DNA of 64,000 nucleotides, from the NCBI GenBank assembly GCA_963700305.1, contig CAVOXB010000019.1, positions 135,992 to 199,991 on the forward strand, read 5' to 3'. Positions 8,352 through 17,032 of this stretch are shown here, piece after piece; within the stretch, counting starts at the first letter, position 1; each line of letters begins with the position of its first letter. Under the pieces are notes generated by a model. It was not told where the DNA came from and ran no database searches. It saw only the letters and a list, made by a program, of their open reading frames with translations. Source of the stretch: Desulfomonile sp963700305. GTDB lineage: Bacteria; Desulfobacterota; Desulfomonilia; Desulfomonilales; Desulfomonilaceae. The translations under genes and the position numbers were made by a program.

Positions 8352-8975
8352 CTAATTGAATGCGGCAAAACGTAGAGCTATTAACTGAGCAAGCTTTTTC
8401 GTGTGCTGACGGATCTCCTCCTGACTCCTGCCCGGATATTGCGCATAGGTGATCATTATGCCGTTCAAGGCCGAAAAGAGGGCATGAGCAGTCAGGCGAG
8501 TCTGATCCTTTATACCCTCGGATTCAAGAATGGCCTCGATCCTGTCCATCAAGGCTCGCGTGACGAGATTTAACTTCTCAGTCGCCTGGGAACCAAGTTT
8601 CCCGCCCGCCATAAAATGTGCCATCATTTGATAGTAAGTCATGTTCTCGTTGAGATAATCGATATAGATCTCACAAAGACGATCAAGAGAACAGCGCCGA
8701 TCTTTCTGCTTCTCGACTTCCAGAAGTTGAGTTACCTCTTCGGTTCCTTTAACAAAAACATCCAAAAATAGCTCATCAAGATTCGCATAATAATTGTAGA
8801 TCGTACCTATGCTCACTTCTGCTGATTTCGCAATTTCCCTGACGGTGACGCTTCTAAAGTCTTTCTCCGCAAAGAGCTTTTGTGCAGCACCAAGAATTAA
8901 TTTGCGTCTGCTCTTACGCTCCTGTTGTTTGATTTCAGCCAGTCCGCCCATGAGACTCATTAGTTTCCCTCGCAT
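8352..8975 (-). CDS. TetR/AcrR-family transcriptional regulator
   Basis: 207 residues. The N-terminal DNA-binding domain shows the TetR helix-turn-helix (GAAQKLFAEKDF, VTVREIAKSAEVSIGTIYNYY). The C-terminal half is the variable ligand-binding and dimerisation domain. It starts immediately after the stop of the amidohydrolase gene and is the last gene of a three-gene operon with an acyl-CoA dehydrogenase. It is therefore a likely local regulator responding to an acyl-CoA or an aromatic/alicyclic intermediate. The palindrome at 11214-11226 in front of the operon is the obvious candidate operator. Confidence 0.85.
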   Translation of the reverse strand: MRGKLMSLMGGLAEIKQQERKSRRKLILGAAQKLFAEKDFRSVTVREIAKSAEVSIGTIYNYYANLDELFLDVFVKGTEEVTQLLEVEKQKDRRCSLDRLCEIYIDYLNENMTYYQMMAHFMAGGKLGSQATEKLNLVTRALMDRIEAILESEGIKDQTRLTAHALFSALNGIMITYAQYPGRSQEEIRQHTKKLAQLIALRFAAFN

Positions 8976-9803
8976 TTAACCCAGATTGAAGACCTTTTGA
9001 GCATTGCCGTAAAGAAACAGACCCTTCACGTCATCATCAGTTATGAGCTCATCCAGTCCCTTTAAGCATTGGGCTGCAGTGATCATGGGATAGTTTGTCC
9101 CAAAGAGGACTTTTTTCCGGCCGTTCTTGTTGAGATACTGCACCAATTCCGCTGGATATCGTTTCGCAGTATATGCCGAGGTATCAATGAACACATTTGT
9201 GTGCTTTGTCGCAACAGCAATCATCTCTAATGTCCAAGGATACCCAATGTGGCCGCACACCATTCTAAGTTCAGGAAATTCAATTGCCACCTCGTCGATG
9301 TATGGGATCGGGCGGCCCGTTTCTGACGGACACAAAGGGCCGGTATGCCCAACCTGAAGACATACTGGAATATCAAGCTGAACACACTCAGCATAAAGAG
9401 GATAATAGCGCCGATCCGTAGGGGGCAAATTCCAAAGCCACTGGACTATTCTAAGCCCTTTGAATCCCAACTCGTTTATGCAACGCCTGAGCTCACGAAT
9501 CGCGGCCATTGGTCTGTACAGGTCCACTGAGCCAATTCCCACCAGGCGATCCGGAAATTTCTCGACGAATGACGCCACTTCATCATTAGAGATGAGCGGA
9601 CCTTGAGGCCCCCACCAAGCGCTGACCAAGCCTTTTCCGACTTGGGCCTGATCCATTGCAGCTATAGTGAATTCCACCGGGATCTCAGTGGTTGCTTTTT
9701 CCATTCCTGTCCATCTGCGCAACGATTCGAACATCGGATGATTGATGAAATCCGGAGTCGGATGTTGCATCCAAACGTCGATAATCTTGTTCGAGGGTGT
9801 CAT
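8976..9803 (-). CDS. Amidohydrolase-2 family metal-dependent hydrolase/decarboxylase-like protein
   Basis: 275 residues with the amidohydrolase-2 barrel layout, the family of ACMSD and gamma-resorcylate decarboxylase. Seen along the barrel: GFKGLRIV, VCLQVGHTG (metal-site His), VCGHIGYPW (second His) and a terminal LFGTNYPM, where the family has D/N before P. The N-terminal D-x-H-x-H is replaced by DVWMQHP, so one metal ligand is unusual, as in a recognisable subfamily. Substrate is unknown. Next to an acyl-CoA dehydrogenase and a TetR regulator, a role in degrading a carboxylic or aromatic compound is likely. The gene ends one base before the regulator starts. Confidence 0.75.
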   Translation of the reverse strand: MTPSNKIIDVWMQHPTPDFINHPMFESLRRWTGMEKATTEIPVEFTIAAMDQAQVGKGLVSAWWGPQGPLISNDEVASFVEKFPDRLVGIGSVDLYRPMAAIRELRRCINELGFKGLRIVQWLWNLPPTDRRYYPLYAECVQLDIPVCLQVGHTGPLCPSETGRPIPYIDEVAIEFPELRMVCGHIGYPWTLEMIAVATKHTNVFIDTSAYTAKRYPAELVQYLNKNGRKKVLFGTNYPMITAAQCLKGLDELITDDDVKGLFLYGNAQKVFNLG

Positions 9804-9840
9804 CGATTCTTCCTTTCTTCATGACAGACATGTTAGCAAT

Positions 9841-11133
9841 TTAGACAGTCTGCGAAGTCTTGGCGGAATCCCCCTGATTGTGGATATTCCACATATCTTC
9901 ATCGCTGTAGCAACGCTCGCTTTCATCGGGGTTCATAGCGTCCTTTTCCATCTTGCGACGGTCATAGGCGGGATCCAACACCTCATTGTAATATTCGTGC
10001 TGTATGAGCAAGTTCATGATCTGGGTGGTTCCGGTCCATATCATAGCGAGTCGCATATCTCTTAAAGCACGTTCGATTGGAAATACGTCGGTGTATCCGA
10101 TTCCGCCCATGATCTGCATGGCGTTGTTCACCACACTCCAAGCGGCTTCAGTGGCGAATCGTTTAGCCTCACTGACCAAGCGGCGGGCATATGGATAATT
10201 TTCATCCACCGCACGAGCTGCCAGATAGGTGAGTCCTCTGGCTGCATCCAGTTGAGTGATGGAATCCGCGACCATGAAATTTACGGCTTGAAATTCTCGA
10301 ATCGGTTGGCCGAAAGCTTTACGCCTGTTGGAATATCTGACCGCCAAATCGAGAGCGCCCCATACTCCCAGACAAGCAGCGGCAGACGTAAGACGCTCGG
10401 GAATCATCATACGATTGAAGCAGAAGGCCCCGCCGTGCAGTTCACCGACGAGATTGCTTTTCGGCACTTTGACGTCTCTGAAAACCAGCCTGCCTGTACC
10501 GCCGCCTTTGCACCCCATCAGGCCGTAGAGATACTCTGTTTCCACGCCATGTCCCTTATCAACTATCAACAGGCTCAGACGATTGTATTTGTGCGCATTT
10601 GGTTCATAATTCGTACGGCAGTAGACCAGAAAAAAGTCAGAGCCCTCTGCCCCGACGACAAAGCGTTTTTGACCCGTGAGAACGAAATGGTCGCCATCGA
10701 GAACCGCCCTGGTGGTAGCTCCGAAGAAATCAGAGCCTCCCCTCGGCTCGGTCAAGGCTTCGGCAGCCACGAGCTTTCCTTCCAGATACGGCTTGAGGTA
10801 TTTTTCCTTTTGCTCCTCAGTGCCGAACATGTTCAAAGCTTCACCGATGATGGAAGGCATGACAAAAGCGCAACCAAGAGCCATCCCCAGACAGCCGATT
10901 TCTTCGCTCGCTGCCACTTCTGCGACCCAGCTCATTTCTCTTCCGCCGTATTGCTTGGGGAAGCGGATGCCGCGTAGATTTCGTTTGGCCAGTTTTTCCA
11001 CAAAATCTCGAGGATACGTGATTTCGTTCTTGTCCATTTTTCTTAGGAAATCACTAGTGATCTCCGTTCGTACAAAATCCTTTGCCTCTTCCCTCAATGC
11101 TCGTTCGTCGGGAGTAAGTAAGAAATCGTACAT
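9841..11133 (-). CDS. Acyl-CoA dehydrogenase
   Basis: About 430 residues, the normal length for the family. Family signatures are in order: the N-terminal helical domain (FLLTPDERALREEAKDFV), the FAD-binding motif region (LTEPRGGSDFFGATTRA), and the C-terminal domain with YSNRRKAFGQPI, QIMGGIGYTDVFPIER and IWTGTTQIMNL. The catalytic base is expected in the last block near TGTTQI, although the usual Glu is not obvious there. It oxidises an acyl-CoA and passes electrons to ETF. The start at 11133 has AAGGA 9 bases upstream; the longer in-frame start at 11208 would enter the putative promoter. It is the first gene of the operon with the amidohydrolase and TetR genes. The C-terminal extension after 'DPAYDRRK' is acidic and hydrophilic. 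Confidence 0.88.
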   Translation of the reverse strand: MYDFLLTPDERALREEAKDFVRTEITSDFLRKMDKNEITYPRDFVEKLAKRNLRGIRFPKQYGGREMSWVAEVAASEEIGCLGMALGCAFVMPSIIGEALNMFGTEEQKEKYLKPYLEGKLVAAEALTEPRGGSDFFGATTRAVLDGDHFVLTGQKRFVVGAEGSDFFLVYCRTNYEPNAHKYNRLSLLIVDKGHGVETEYLYGLMGCKGGGTGRLVFRDVKVPKSNLVGELHGGAFCFNRMMIPERLTSAAACLGVWGALDLAVRYSNRRKAFGQPIREFQAVNFMVADSITQLDAARGLTYLAARAVDENYPYARRLVSEAKRFATEAAWSVVNNAMQIMGGIGYTDVFPIERALRDMRLAMIWTGTTQIMNLLIQHEYYNEVLDPAYDRRKMEKDAMNPDESERCYSDEDMWNIHNQGDSAKTSQTV

Positions 11134-11213
11134 GGACTTTTTCCTTTCGCATTTGATGATGAAATCCGAGCCGCACGGATGGTCAGCTGTATGATGAACA
11201 TAGATCATTATTA

Positions 11214-11226
11214 TGAACAGTGTTCA
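11214..11226. promoter_or_regulatory. Perfect palindrome TGAACAGTGTTCA, candidate TetR operator
   Basis: TGAACA-G-TGTTCA is a perfect 13-bp palindrome 81 bases upstream of the acyl-CoA dehydrogenase start and is the only such site in this gap. A looser dyad (TGATGAACATAGATCA) lies next to it at about 11192-11207. Position and size fit autoregulation of the operon by its TetR protein; binding is inferred. Confidence 0.5.
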
Positions 11227-11291
11227 GGCTGTCAAGACATAATTGCGTCCCCGCTCGGGATTGCAAAAGCAGGCTGACACTTATCGTTCAT

Positions 11292-11363
11292 TTGTGGGGC
11301 AGGCTTTCCAGCCTGCCATTATTGGCTTTCTGGGCCTGACAGGCTGGAAAGCCTGCCCCACAA
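11292..11363. repeat. Nested palindromic repeat, family A copy 1
   Basis: The arm at 11292-11315 (starting TTGTGGGGCAGGC) and its exact complement at 11340-11363 form a 24-bp inverted repeat. Each arm is itself a hairpin (GGCAGGCT-TTCC-AGCCTGCC). Copies lie at 19743-19814 and 30436-30505, with a half copy at 52536-52563. Confidence 0.85.
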
Positions 11364-11496
11364 TTTCCTGGAATTGCCTGGAGCGAACATGTCCCGCCCT
11401 GAGAGATTGCACAGCTGATCAAATCCATATTGCGAATAGAACAGAATGGATTAAACTGATAAGAGATACATACAGATAGAGCGAGCGACCAATGTC

Positions 11497-12174
11497 ATGA
11501 ATCTCTTAACTTTTGCTCTAATAGCTCTAGTCTTGGTTCCAACGGGTTTCGCAACTGACTCCAGGGCTGATAGCGACTCCACTCAGGGGGTGGAACAATC
11601 CTCTGTTGGAAACCCCGCAGACCGTACTTCTCCCGAACGTAAGTTTCCCATAGAAGCGCCGCCTGCATCGGAGGTATTGCCTCGGCTCAGGAAAATGACA
11701 GACTCTCGCTCGCCTGTTCAGGAAAAGAAAACGACGGAGTCTCCACAGGTTAAGATGCTTCGGCGGCTAACAGGACAGGGAGCGTACGTTGCGCTGGCTG
11801 AACCACAGTGCTTTCGTGCGATACCGACTCGGGATGAATTCTTGAACATGGTCAAGAACAACCCTGCTGATGCGAATCAGATTTTGCAAAGGTGCAATGT
11901 AGACCTAACAGGCAGCTCCCCTCTTCCTCAATTGCCTGTCGGGTCTCGTCAACTGCCTGAAGACACGCGGCAGCGCCCCGTTCAGACCTGGGGGAACAAC
12001 TATCCAAGCGCCTCACCCGTTTCTCAATGGTCCAGAGTCCAGTGGGGGCTCAATCTGAAGACTCGTCGGCTAGAGTCTTATTACAGCCTAAGTAACCAGA
12101 TCGGCAATTCCAGTCTTGGCCTGAGGCTCGGCCGAGGGAAGCATACCTTGCAGCAATACTACAAAATAAAATAG
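11497..12174 (+). CDS. Secreted protein of unknown function, low complexity
   Basis: 225 residues. An N-terminal signal peptide is evident (NLLTFALIALVLVPTGFA, cleaved near A-T-D-S). The next 120 residues are rich in Ser, Pro, Arg and Glu and likely disordered. The C-terminal third (from about 160) has Trp/Ser/Tyr-rich strands ending in LGLRLGRGKHTLQQYYKIK. I recognise no domain. No strong ribosome site precedes the ATG. The gene stands alone between the repeat at 11292 and the broken ankyrin gene. Confidence 0.55.
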   Translation: MNLLTFALIALVLVPTGFATDSRADSDSTQGVEQSSVGNPADRTSPERKFPIEAPPASEVLPRLRKMTDSRSPVQEKKTTESPQVKMLRRLTGQGAYVALAEPQCFRAIPTRDEFLNMVKNNPADANQILQRCNVDLTGSSPLPQLPVGSRQLPEDTRQRPVQTWGNNYPSASPVSQWSRVQWGLNLKTRRLESYYSLSNQIGNSSLGLRLGRGKHTLQQYYKIK

Positions 12175-12213
12175 ACCCACAGTACATGTCGGAATAGTTC
12201 TCCCAGGTCAAAG

Positions 12214-12417
12214 ATGGCGAAACCTCATGACCTGGGAGTGACAGCGTTCATGAAAGCTTCCATGAACGGGCTCTCGACCGCCGTGAAGCTTCTTCTGGAA
12301 AAGAGAGACGATATCAACGCAAGTGACAGTCGTGGCGTTTCGGCATTGTACAGGGCGTCTGCCATTGGTCACTAAGCTATCGTGGGTTTGCTCAAAGCCC
12401 ACGGAACGAAGGAATAA
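12214..12417 (+). pseudogene. Small ankyrin-repeat protein gene with in-frame stop
   Basis: A 67-codon frame read through one TAA (12373-12375). It encodes two ankyrin-like repeats: GVTAFMKASMNGLSTAVKLL, then GVSALYRASAIGH*AIVGLL, ending KAHGTKE. The stop falls where the repeat has GH-x-AIV, so one base change would restore it. It is too short and too broken to be functional as read, but the repeat pattern is clear. Another ankyrin gene lies at 15842-16594. Confidence 0.55.
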
Positions 12418-12485
12418 GGGGACATCATGCGATTGTTCAGTCCAAATGCTGTCGATGTGGTAATCAATTTGTTGTGGAAGGCTCC

Positions 12486-12815
12486 ATGGAAACCGTAAAC
12501 GCCAAGACTGCCGTCACTTTCGTTTGTCTCGGGTTCATAGTCATTGCCGTGAGTATCCCGTTGTACCTCGGCAAGATCAAGATGAACGGGGTTTATGGCT
12601 TTCGTATTCGGAAGGCTTTTGAATCCGAGGAGAATTGGTACACGATCAACAGTTACGGCGCTAAATTACTTATGTGTTGGGCATTATGTGTCATGATCGT
12701 CGGGATCGTGTGCCTTTTTATCGCTCCGCAATGGGTGCTCACAGTTTCAAAGCTTACTTTTCTATCTGTGATTGTCCCGATTGTCCAAACTTTCCGCTAC
12801 GCAAGGCGCCTATAG
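12486..12815 (+). CDS. SdpI-family small membrane protein
   Basis: About 109 residues with three hydrophobic segments (about 8-28, 58-78 and 82-98). Between the first two is the segment MNGVYGFRIRKAFESEENWY, which matches the SdpI/PF13630 family signature (G-x-R-T/K-x-x-x-S-E-x-x-W). SdpI is an immunity protein in Bacillus, but most members are uncharacterised. GGAAGG lies 5 bases before the ATG at 12486. No neighbour suggests a toxin partner. Confidence 0.65.
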   Translation: METVNAKTAVTFVCLGFIVIAVSIPLYLGKIKMNGVYGFRIRKAFESEENWYTINSYGAKLLMCWALCVMIVGIVCLFIAPQWVLTVSKLTFLSVIVPIVQTFRYARRL

Positions 12816-13039
12816 GCGATAGACAAGTCGAATTTCGAGGGGCATTCTCTAGGTTTTTGCTTCCCCGACGCATCGGGGGACTGATTTGGAACTGGATTTG
12901 GAACTGAGACACTCATGTAAAGAATTGCTTTTGATGCAATTGTGCATTCATTTATAGATATGGCGTGAGATCAAGCAACGGGAGAAGCGTCGTGAGCAAG
13001 ATTGGAATTTCGTTGCAAGGATTTTTAAAGAGTCCTGTT

Positions 13040-14655
13040 ATGACAAAAACTCTCAAAACTTACCGCAAGAAACGCGATTTCGACCGGACCCCGGAACCGG
13101 AAGGAACAGCCCGACTTTCCGAGGGATTGCCGATTTTTGTAATTCAGAAACACGACGCCAGGAATTTGCATTACGATTTCCGATTGGAAGTCGATGGAGT
13201 GCTGAAATCCTGGGCCATACCCAAAGGACCCACTGCCGATCCATCAGTAAAGAGGCTCGCTGTTGCCACAGAGGATCATCCGATGGAATATGGCGATTTC
13301 GAGGGATTCATTCCCGAAGGTGGGTACGGAGCCGGACCGGTCCTCGTCTGGGACACGGGGCCTTACCTGAATCTTACTGAGAAAAAGGGGCAGCAGCTTT
13401 CTATGGAGTCAGCTCTGGAGCATGGCCATGTGACCATATGGCTCCAGGGTGAAAGACTCAAAGGAGCATATTCACTCAATCGATTCAGGACCGGCAAGCA
13501 GGAGCAATGGCTTCTGGTAAAAGTCAAGGACAAGCACGCAAACGCGTGGGATCTTATAGCGGAGTTCCAGGACTCTGTGCTGACCGGACGGACATTGGAG
13601 GAAATATCAAACGAATCAGTGGCTACAGAGCACAAAAAGGCCTCCGGATCACGTGGGAAAAAGCGCACAAAGAAAACCGAGCGCAATGCTGATCCGTTCC
13701 CGGAACATATAGCGCCCATGCTCGCTTTGCAGTCAAAAATTCCCTCGCGGCCACAGACATACGGATTTGAATACAAATGGGACGGTATTCGGGCCATCTG
13801 TTACTGGAACGGAGAGAAACTTAGGATTGAAAGCCGTAATCTCCTGGAGATCACTTTTCGCTGGCCGGAACTGCAGGCGCTGAGTAAAGTTCTGGGCCTA
13901 AGGCGGTCATTGATGGCGAAATAGTGGCGCTTGATCCAGAAGGCAAAGTGAATTTCGGCCTTCTTGCGGAACGAATGCATCTATCCAAAACACCGACTGC
14001 ATCCAAAATGCAGCGTGTGCCAATAGCTTTTATGATTTTTGACTTGATTGACCCGGATAATCGCGGTCTCATGAAATTGCCCTATGTGGATCGGCGGCAA
14101 TTGCTTGAGGAATTGAATCTGGATTCTGGCCACTGGCAAATCCCGCGTTTCCACGCGGAAGAAGGTGAGCCGATGCTTCGTGCCGCGTGGGAAAATGGAC
14201 TCGAAGGAATCGTCGCGAAGAAGCTCGACAGCGTCTATGAGCCCGGACGTAGGAGCGGCGCCTGGTTGAAGATCAAGCCTGTCAATCGCCAGGAATTGGT
14301 AATCGGAGGCTGGTTGCCGGAAAAAGGGTCGCTGGCCCGAGGAGTCGGTGCCCTTCTGGTTGGTTACTACGATGAATCGCATAACCTGCAGTTCGCCGGC
14401 AAAATAGGCACAGGGTTTACTGAGGCCGGGAGAGCAGACCTGAAAAAACGCTTTGAGGGGATTCGCCGGGACAGATCGCCCTTTACCTCTACGCCGCAAA
14501 AGAACGCAATTTACGTGGAACCCAAACTGGTGGCAGAGATTGAATTTCGTGAATGGACCTCAGACGGGCGCCTGCGCCATGCTTCGTTCAAAGGCTTGCG
14601 GGACGACAAGGACCCGAGGCAGGTGGTTCGCGAAGATGTGGGCATTACCTCATGA
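13040..14655 (+). CDS. ligD: NHEJ DNA ligase D: phosphoesterase and ATP-dependent ligase domains, frameshifted
   Basis: About 540 residues after joining two frames. Residues 20-170 are the LigD 3'-phosphoesterase domain (IQKHDARNLHYDFRLE, then LKSWAIPKGP, then FIPEGGYGAG). From about 230 the ATP-dependent ligase domain begins, with the nucleotidyl-transfer lysine in YEYKWDGIR-type motif I (EYKWDGIR). The next motifs are in the second frame (VIDGEIVAL, EGIVAKKLDS, AWLKIKP), then the OB-fold ending GLRDDKDPRQV. The first frame stops at 13924 while the second is open from about 13879, so a single missing base near 13885-13895 explains the break. The ligase seals double-strand breaks together with Ku; no Ku gene lies in this window. 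The ATG at 13040 is chosen as the start of the conserved region. Confidence 0.88.
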
Positions 14656-15571
14656 GCGGGGCTCGCAAATCCAAGATTTCTGAAGTGACCGTAGGGGGCA
14701 AGCGCCTCGAAGTGTCGAATCTCGACAAGGTCCTTTACCCGGAAACAGCCTTCACGAAAGGCCAGATGATAGAGTATTACATACGGGTTTCCGAAATGCT
14801 GCTGCCCCACCTGAAAAATAGGCCTTTGACGCTAAAGCGTTACCCAGACGGAGTAAACGAGGAGTACTTCTATGAAAAGGAATGCCCTTCGTATCATCCG
14901 GAATGGGTCCAAACGATTCCCGTAAAGAGCGACCGCCGAAAGTTTGTGAATTTCTGCGTTGTCAACGACCTGCCGTCTCTGGTCTGGGTCGTGAATCTGG
15001 CGTCTTTGGGACTTCATACCTCATTGTCTTTGGGAAAAGATGAGCTTCAGCCGACCATGATGATTTTCGATCTTGACCCAGGACCACCCGCCGGACTGGA
15101 GCAGTGCGTCCGAGTAGCGCTGGAATTTCGGAAAATGCTTTCAGATCTGAAGCTTGAAAGTTTCGCGAAGACTTCAGGCGGCAAAGGGCTACATCTGAAC
15201 GTTCCCTTGAATACCAAGACGGATTACGAACAGACTAAATCGTTCGCTCAGGCCTTCGCCCGCATGTTGGCCAAAAGGCTCCCTGAGGAAGTCACTGCGA
15301 ACATGCGCAAAGACCTGAGGCATGGAAAAGTTTTCGTGGACTGGAGCCAAAATGACGATCACAAAACCACGGTTAGCGTATATTCTCTCAGAGCCCGATC
15401 AAGGCCAACGGTCTCAGCGCCTGTAAAATGGGAGACCCTCGAACGCTGCCATAGAAAAATGACTTTTCCGGGTTGATCCTGGAGGCTCATCAGGTTTTGG
15501 ATCAGGTGGAACGAGAAGGTGACCTGTTTAAGAAGGTCCTTTCTCTCAAACAAAAATTGCCGGAAATCTGA
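14652..15571 (+). CDS. ligD: LigD polymerase (primase-like) domain as a separate gene, frameshifted at the 3' end
   Basis: About 305 residues of the archaeo-eukaryotic primase-type LigD polymerase, which adds nucleotides at break ends before ligation. Visible features: the N-terminal NLDKVLYPE segment, LTLKRYPDG, the metal-binding FDLDPGPP (DxD) and SGGKGLHLNVPL (His of the active site), and KVFVDWSQN. The ATG at 14652 overlaps the TGA of the PE-Lig gene as ATGA, typical of translational coupling. The first frame stops at 15476. From about 15455 another frame supplies the usual C-terminus (VLDQVEREGDLFKKVLSL), with stop at 15569-15571; the break lies at a run of five A. Most LigD proteins carry all three domains in one chain, so the split deserves checking. 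Confidence 0.85.
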
Positions 15572-15644
15572 ACACCTCTATATTTTTCAGGAGATCTTGA
15601 CTCAACCGCTGTTGAATAGAGGAGAATCCTGATATCGTAGTCCG

Positions 15645-15730
15645 CCACCCCGACGAAAGTCTGGGCCCAGTCACGTGCTTCGCGAGATCGAAGAACCTGG
15701 ATTCCGTCTTTCGACGGAATGACGATAGGG
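15645..15730. repeat. Dispersed repeat, family D-like, degenerate
   Basis: Contains CACCCCGACGAAAGTCTGGG and ATTCCGTC-TTTC-GACGGAAT followed by GACGAT. The layout is that of the repeats at 315-400 and 35346-35427 with a different stem sequence. It lies in the gap after the LigD polymerase gene. Confidence 0.5.
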
Positions 15731-15841
15731 GTCTGCGTTCGTGGGTTGACGGCTCAAGTCAACAGCATTGGGGACCTGACCTAACTAATCGGGTCTAGCT
15801 GCACTTGTGAGTTGCCATAATCCTTCGACAAGCCAAACGCA

Positions 15842-16594
15842 TCATGTTTTAGAGGCCTTCGGAGAAGGATACACCACCTTCCTGGCGCCGTGCTTCAAGA
15901 GCATTACGGCCATTTCCTTGTTTTTCTTTTCAACCGCGTAAGTGAGAGCGTTTTTGCCTTGGTTTTCTCTTATGTCCGGATCAGCGCCTCGCTTCAACAG
16001 AAGCTCTGCGATATTCAGGTGGTCGTTATAGCATGCTGAGATAAGGGCGGTCCTTCCCGACGTTGCTCGCGCGTTGACGTCTGCTCCTCTGTTGATAAGG
16101 TATTCTGCGATTTTGACATTGCCGGCGAAGCAACACCACATTAACGACGTGCTGCCGTTCTCAGCCCTGGCGTTTACGTTGGCCCCTCGTCTGACCAGTA
16201 TTTCTAAGACCTTAGCGAGACCCTTGGAAGCAGCCCAGATCAGGGGTGTCATACCCCATTTCCCGCGAGCATTTACATCGGCGTTGTTATTGAGGAGGCG
16301 CTCGACCTCTCGAACGTTTCCTGTCCTGGCCGCATGAATCAGCAGATCGTTGTATTGTTTTCTTCGTGAATCGTCGAATGCCGGAAACTGCAGTATGAGT
16401 TCCACAGTGGCTTCAAACAACTGAACTCTGTCGTCCAATTCATCCTGGGACAAAAAGCCTCGATCCACGAGCTGATTAAGAAGATTCATGAGCTTGTCTG
16501 CTGAAAACCGGTATTTTTCCATAAGAGCCGCATCGTCCATACCGGTTCGAATATCTCTAACGACTTCACTGGCTCTGATCTTTGTCTTTTCCAC
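15842..16594 (-). CDS. Ankyrin-repeat protein with N-terminal shared helical adaptor module
   Basis: 250 residues. Residues 5-57 are the helical module also found in the PilZ protein at 5445-5978 and the zinc-ribbon protein at 52949-53863 (KIRASEVVRDIRTGM, LMEKYRFS, RGFLSQDELDDR). Residues 85-245 hold four to five ankyrin repeats (NDLLIHAARTGNVREVERLL, GMTPLIWAASKGLAKVLEIL, GSTSLMWCCFAGNVKIAEYL and so on), ideal for protein binding. It is cytoplasmic, with no signal or membrane segment. It has no close neighbour on its strand. The module plus a protein-binding array suggests an adaptor in a signalling scheme; that is inference. Confidence 0.8.
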   Translation of the reverse strand: MEKTKIRASEVVRDIRTGMDDAALMEKYRFSADKLMNLLNQLVDRGFLSQDELDDRVQLFEATVELILQFPAFDDSRRKQYNDLLIHAARTGNVREVERLLNNNADVNARGKWGMTPLIWAASKGLAKVLEILVRRGANVNARAENGSTSLMWCCFAGNVKIAEYLINRGADVNARATSGRTALISACYNDHLNIAELLLKRGADPDIRENQGKNALTYAVEKKNKEMAVMLLKHGARKVVYPSPKASKT

Positions 16595-17032
16595 GGCAGC
16601 CTCTGGACCTGGCCATAATCAAAATTCAAGCATGTTTTCAGGGATTATTCCATCCATTAGATATACACGACCCGAACAAGCCTAGTCCAGAAAATAGAGG
16701 GCATAGACGGGTTATTGCCCTTGAGTCGTTTTGCATAAAACAAAGTTCACAATCATAAACTTGCAAATTAGGTGGACAATAATTTATTTGCTGGTATTCT
16801 ATCATCTGGTTGCTCTTTCAAGCGGGATAGAACAGGGAAAAACTGTTCCTTTAAACATGACCTCGAACTCTCGGTATCGTGCTGCTGATTTCACAGTGCT
16901 GAATTCACGCATTGGGGCTCGTCACAATATTCTAAGATTCGGAAACACTTGGCGGCAACAAGTGGCTCGCCGCGGCCAAGACATCGGGCGAGCTGTTTCG
17001 GAACACCCAAAATCACGCTCCAGGAGAACCAT
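16595..17032. other. Intergenic region between divergent genes
   Basis: 438 bases between the ankyrin gene (minus) and the CoA ligase (plus). It is relatively AT-rich up to about 16860 and must hold the promoters of both genes. I see no convincing -35/-10 pair, hairpin or small gene. CAGGAGAACC just before 17033 is the ribosome site of the ligase. Confidence 0.5.
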
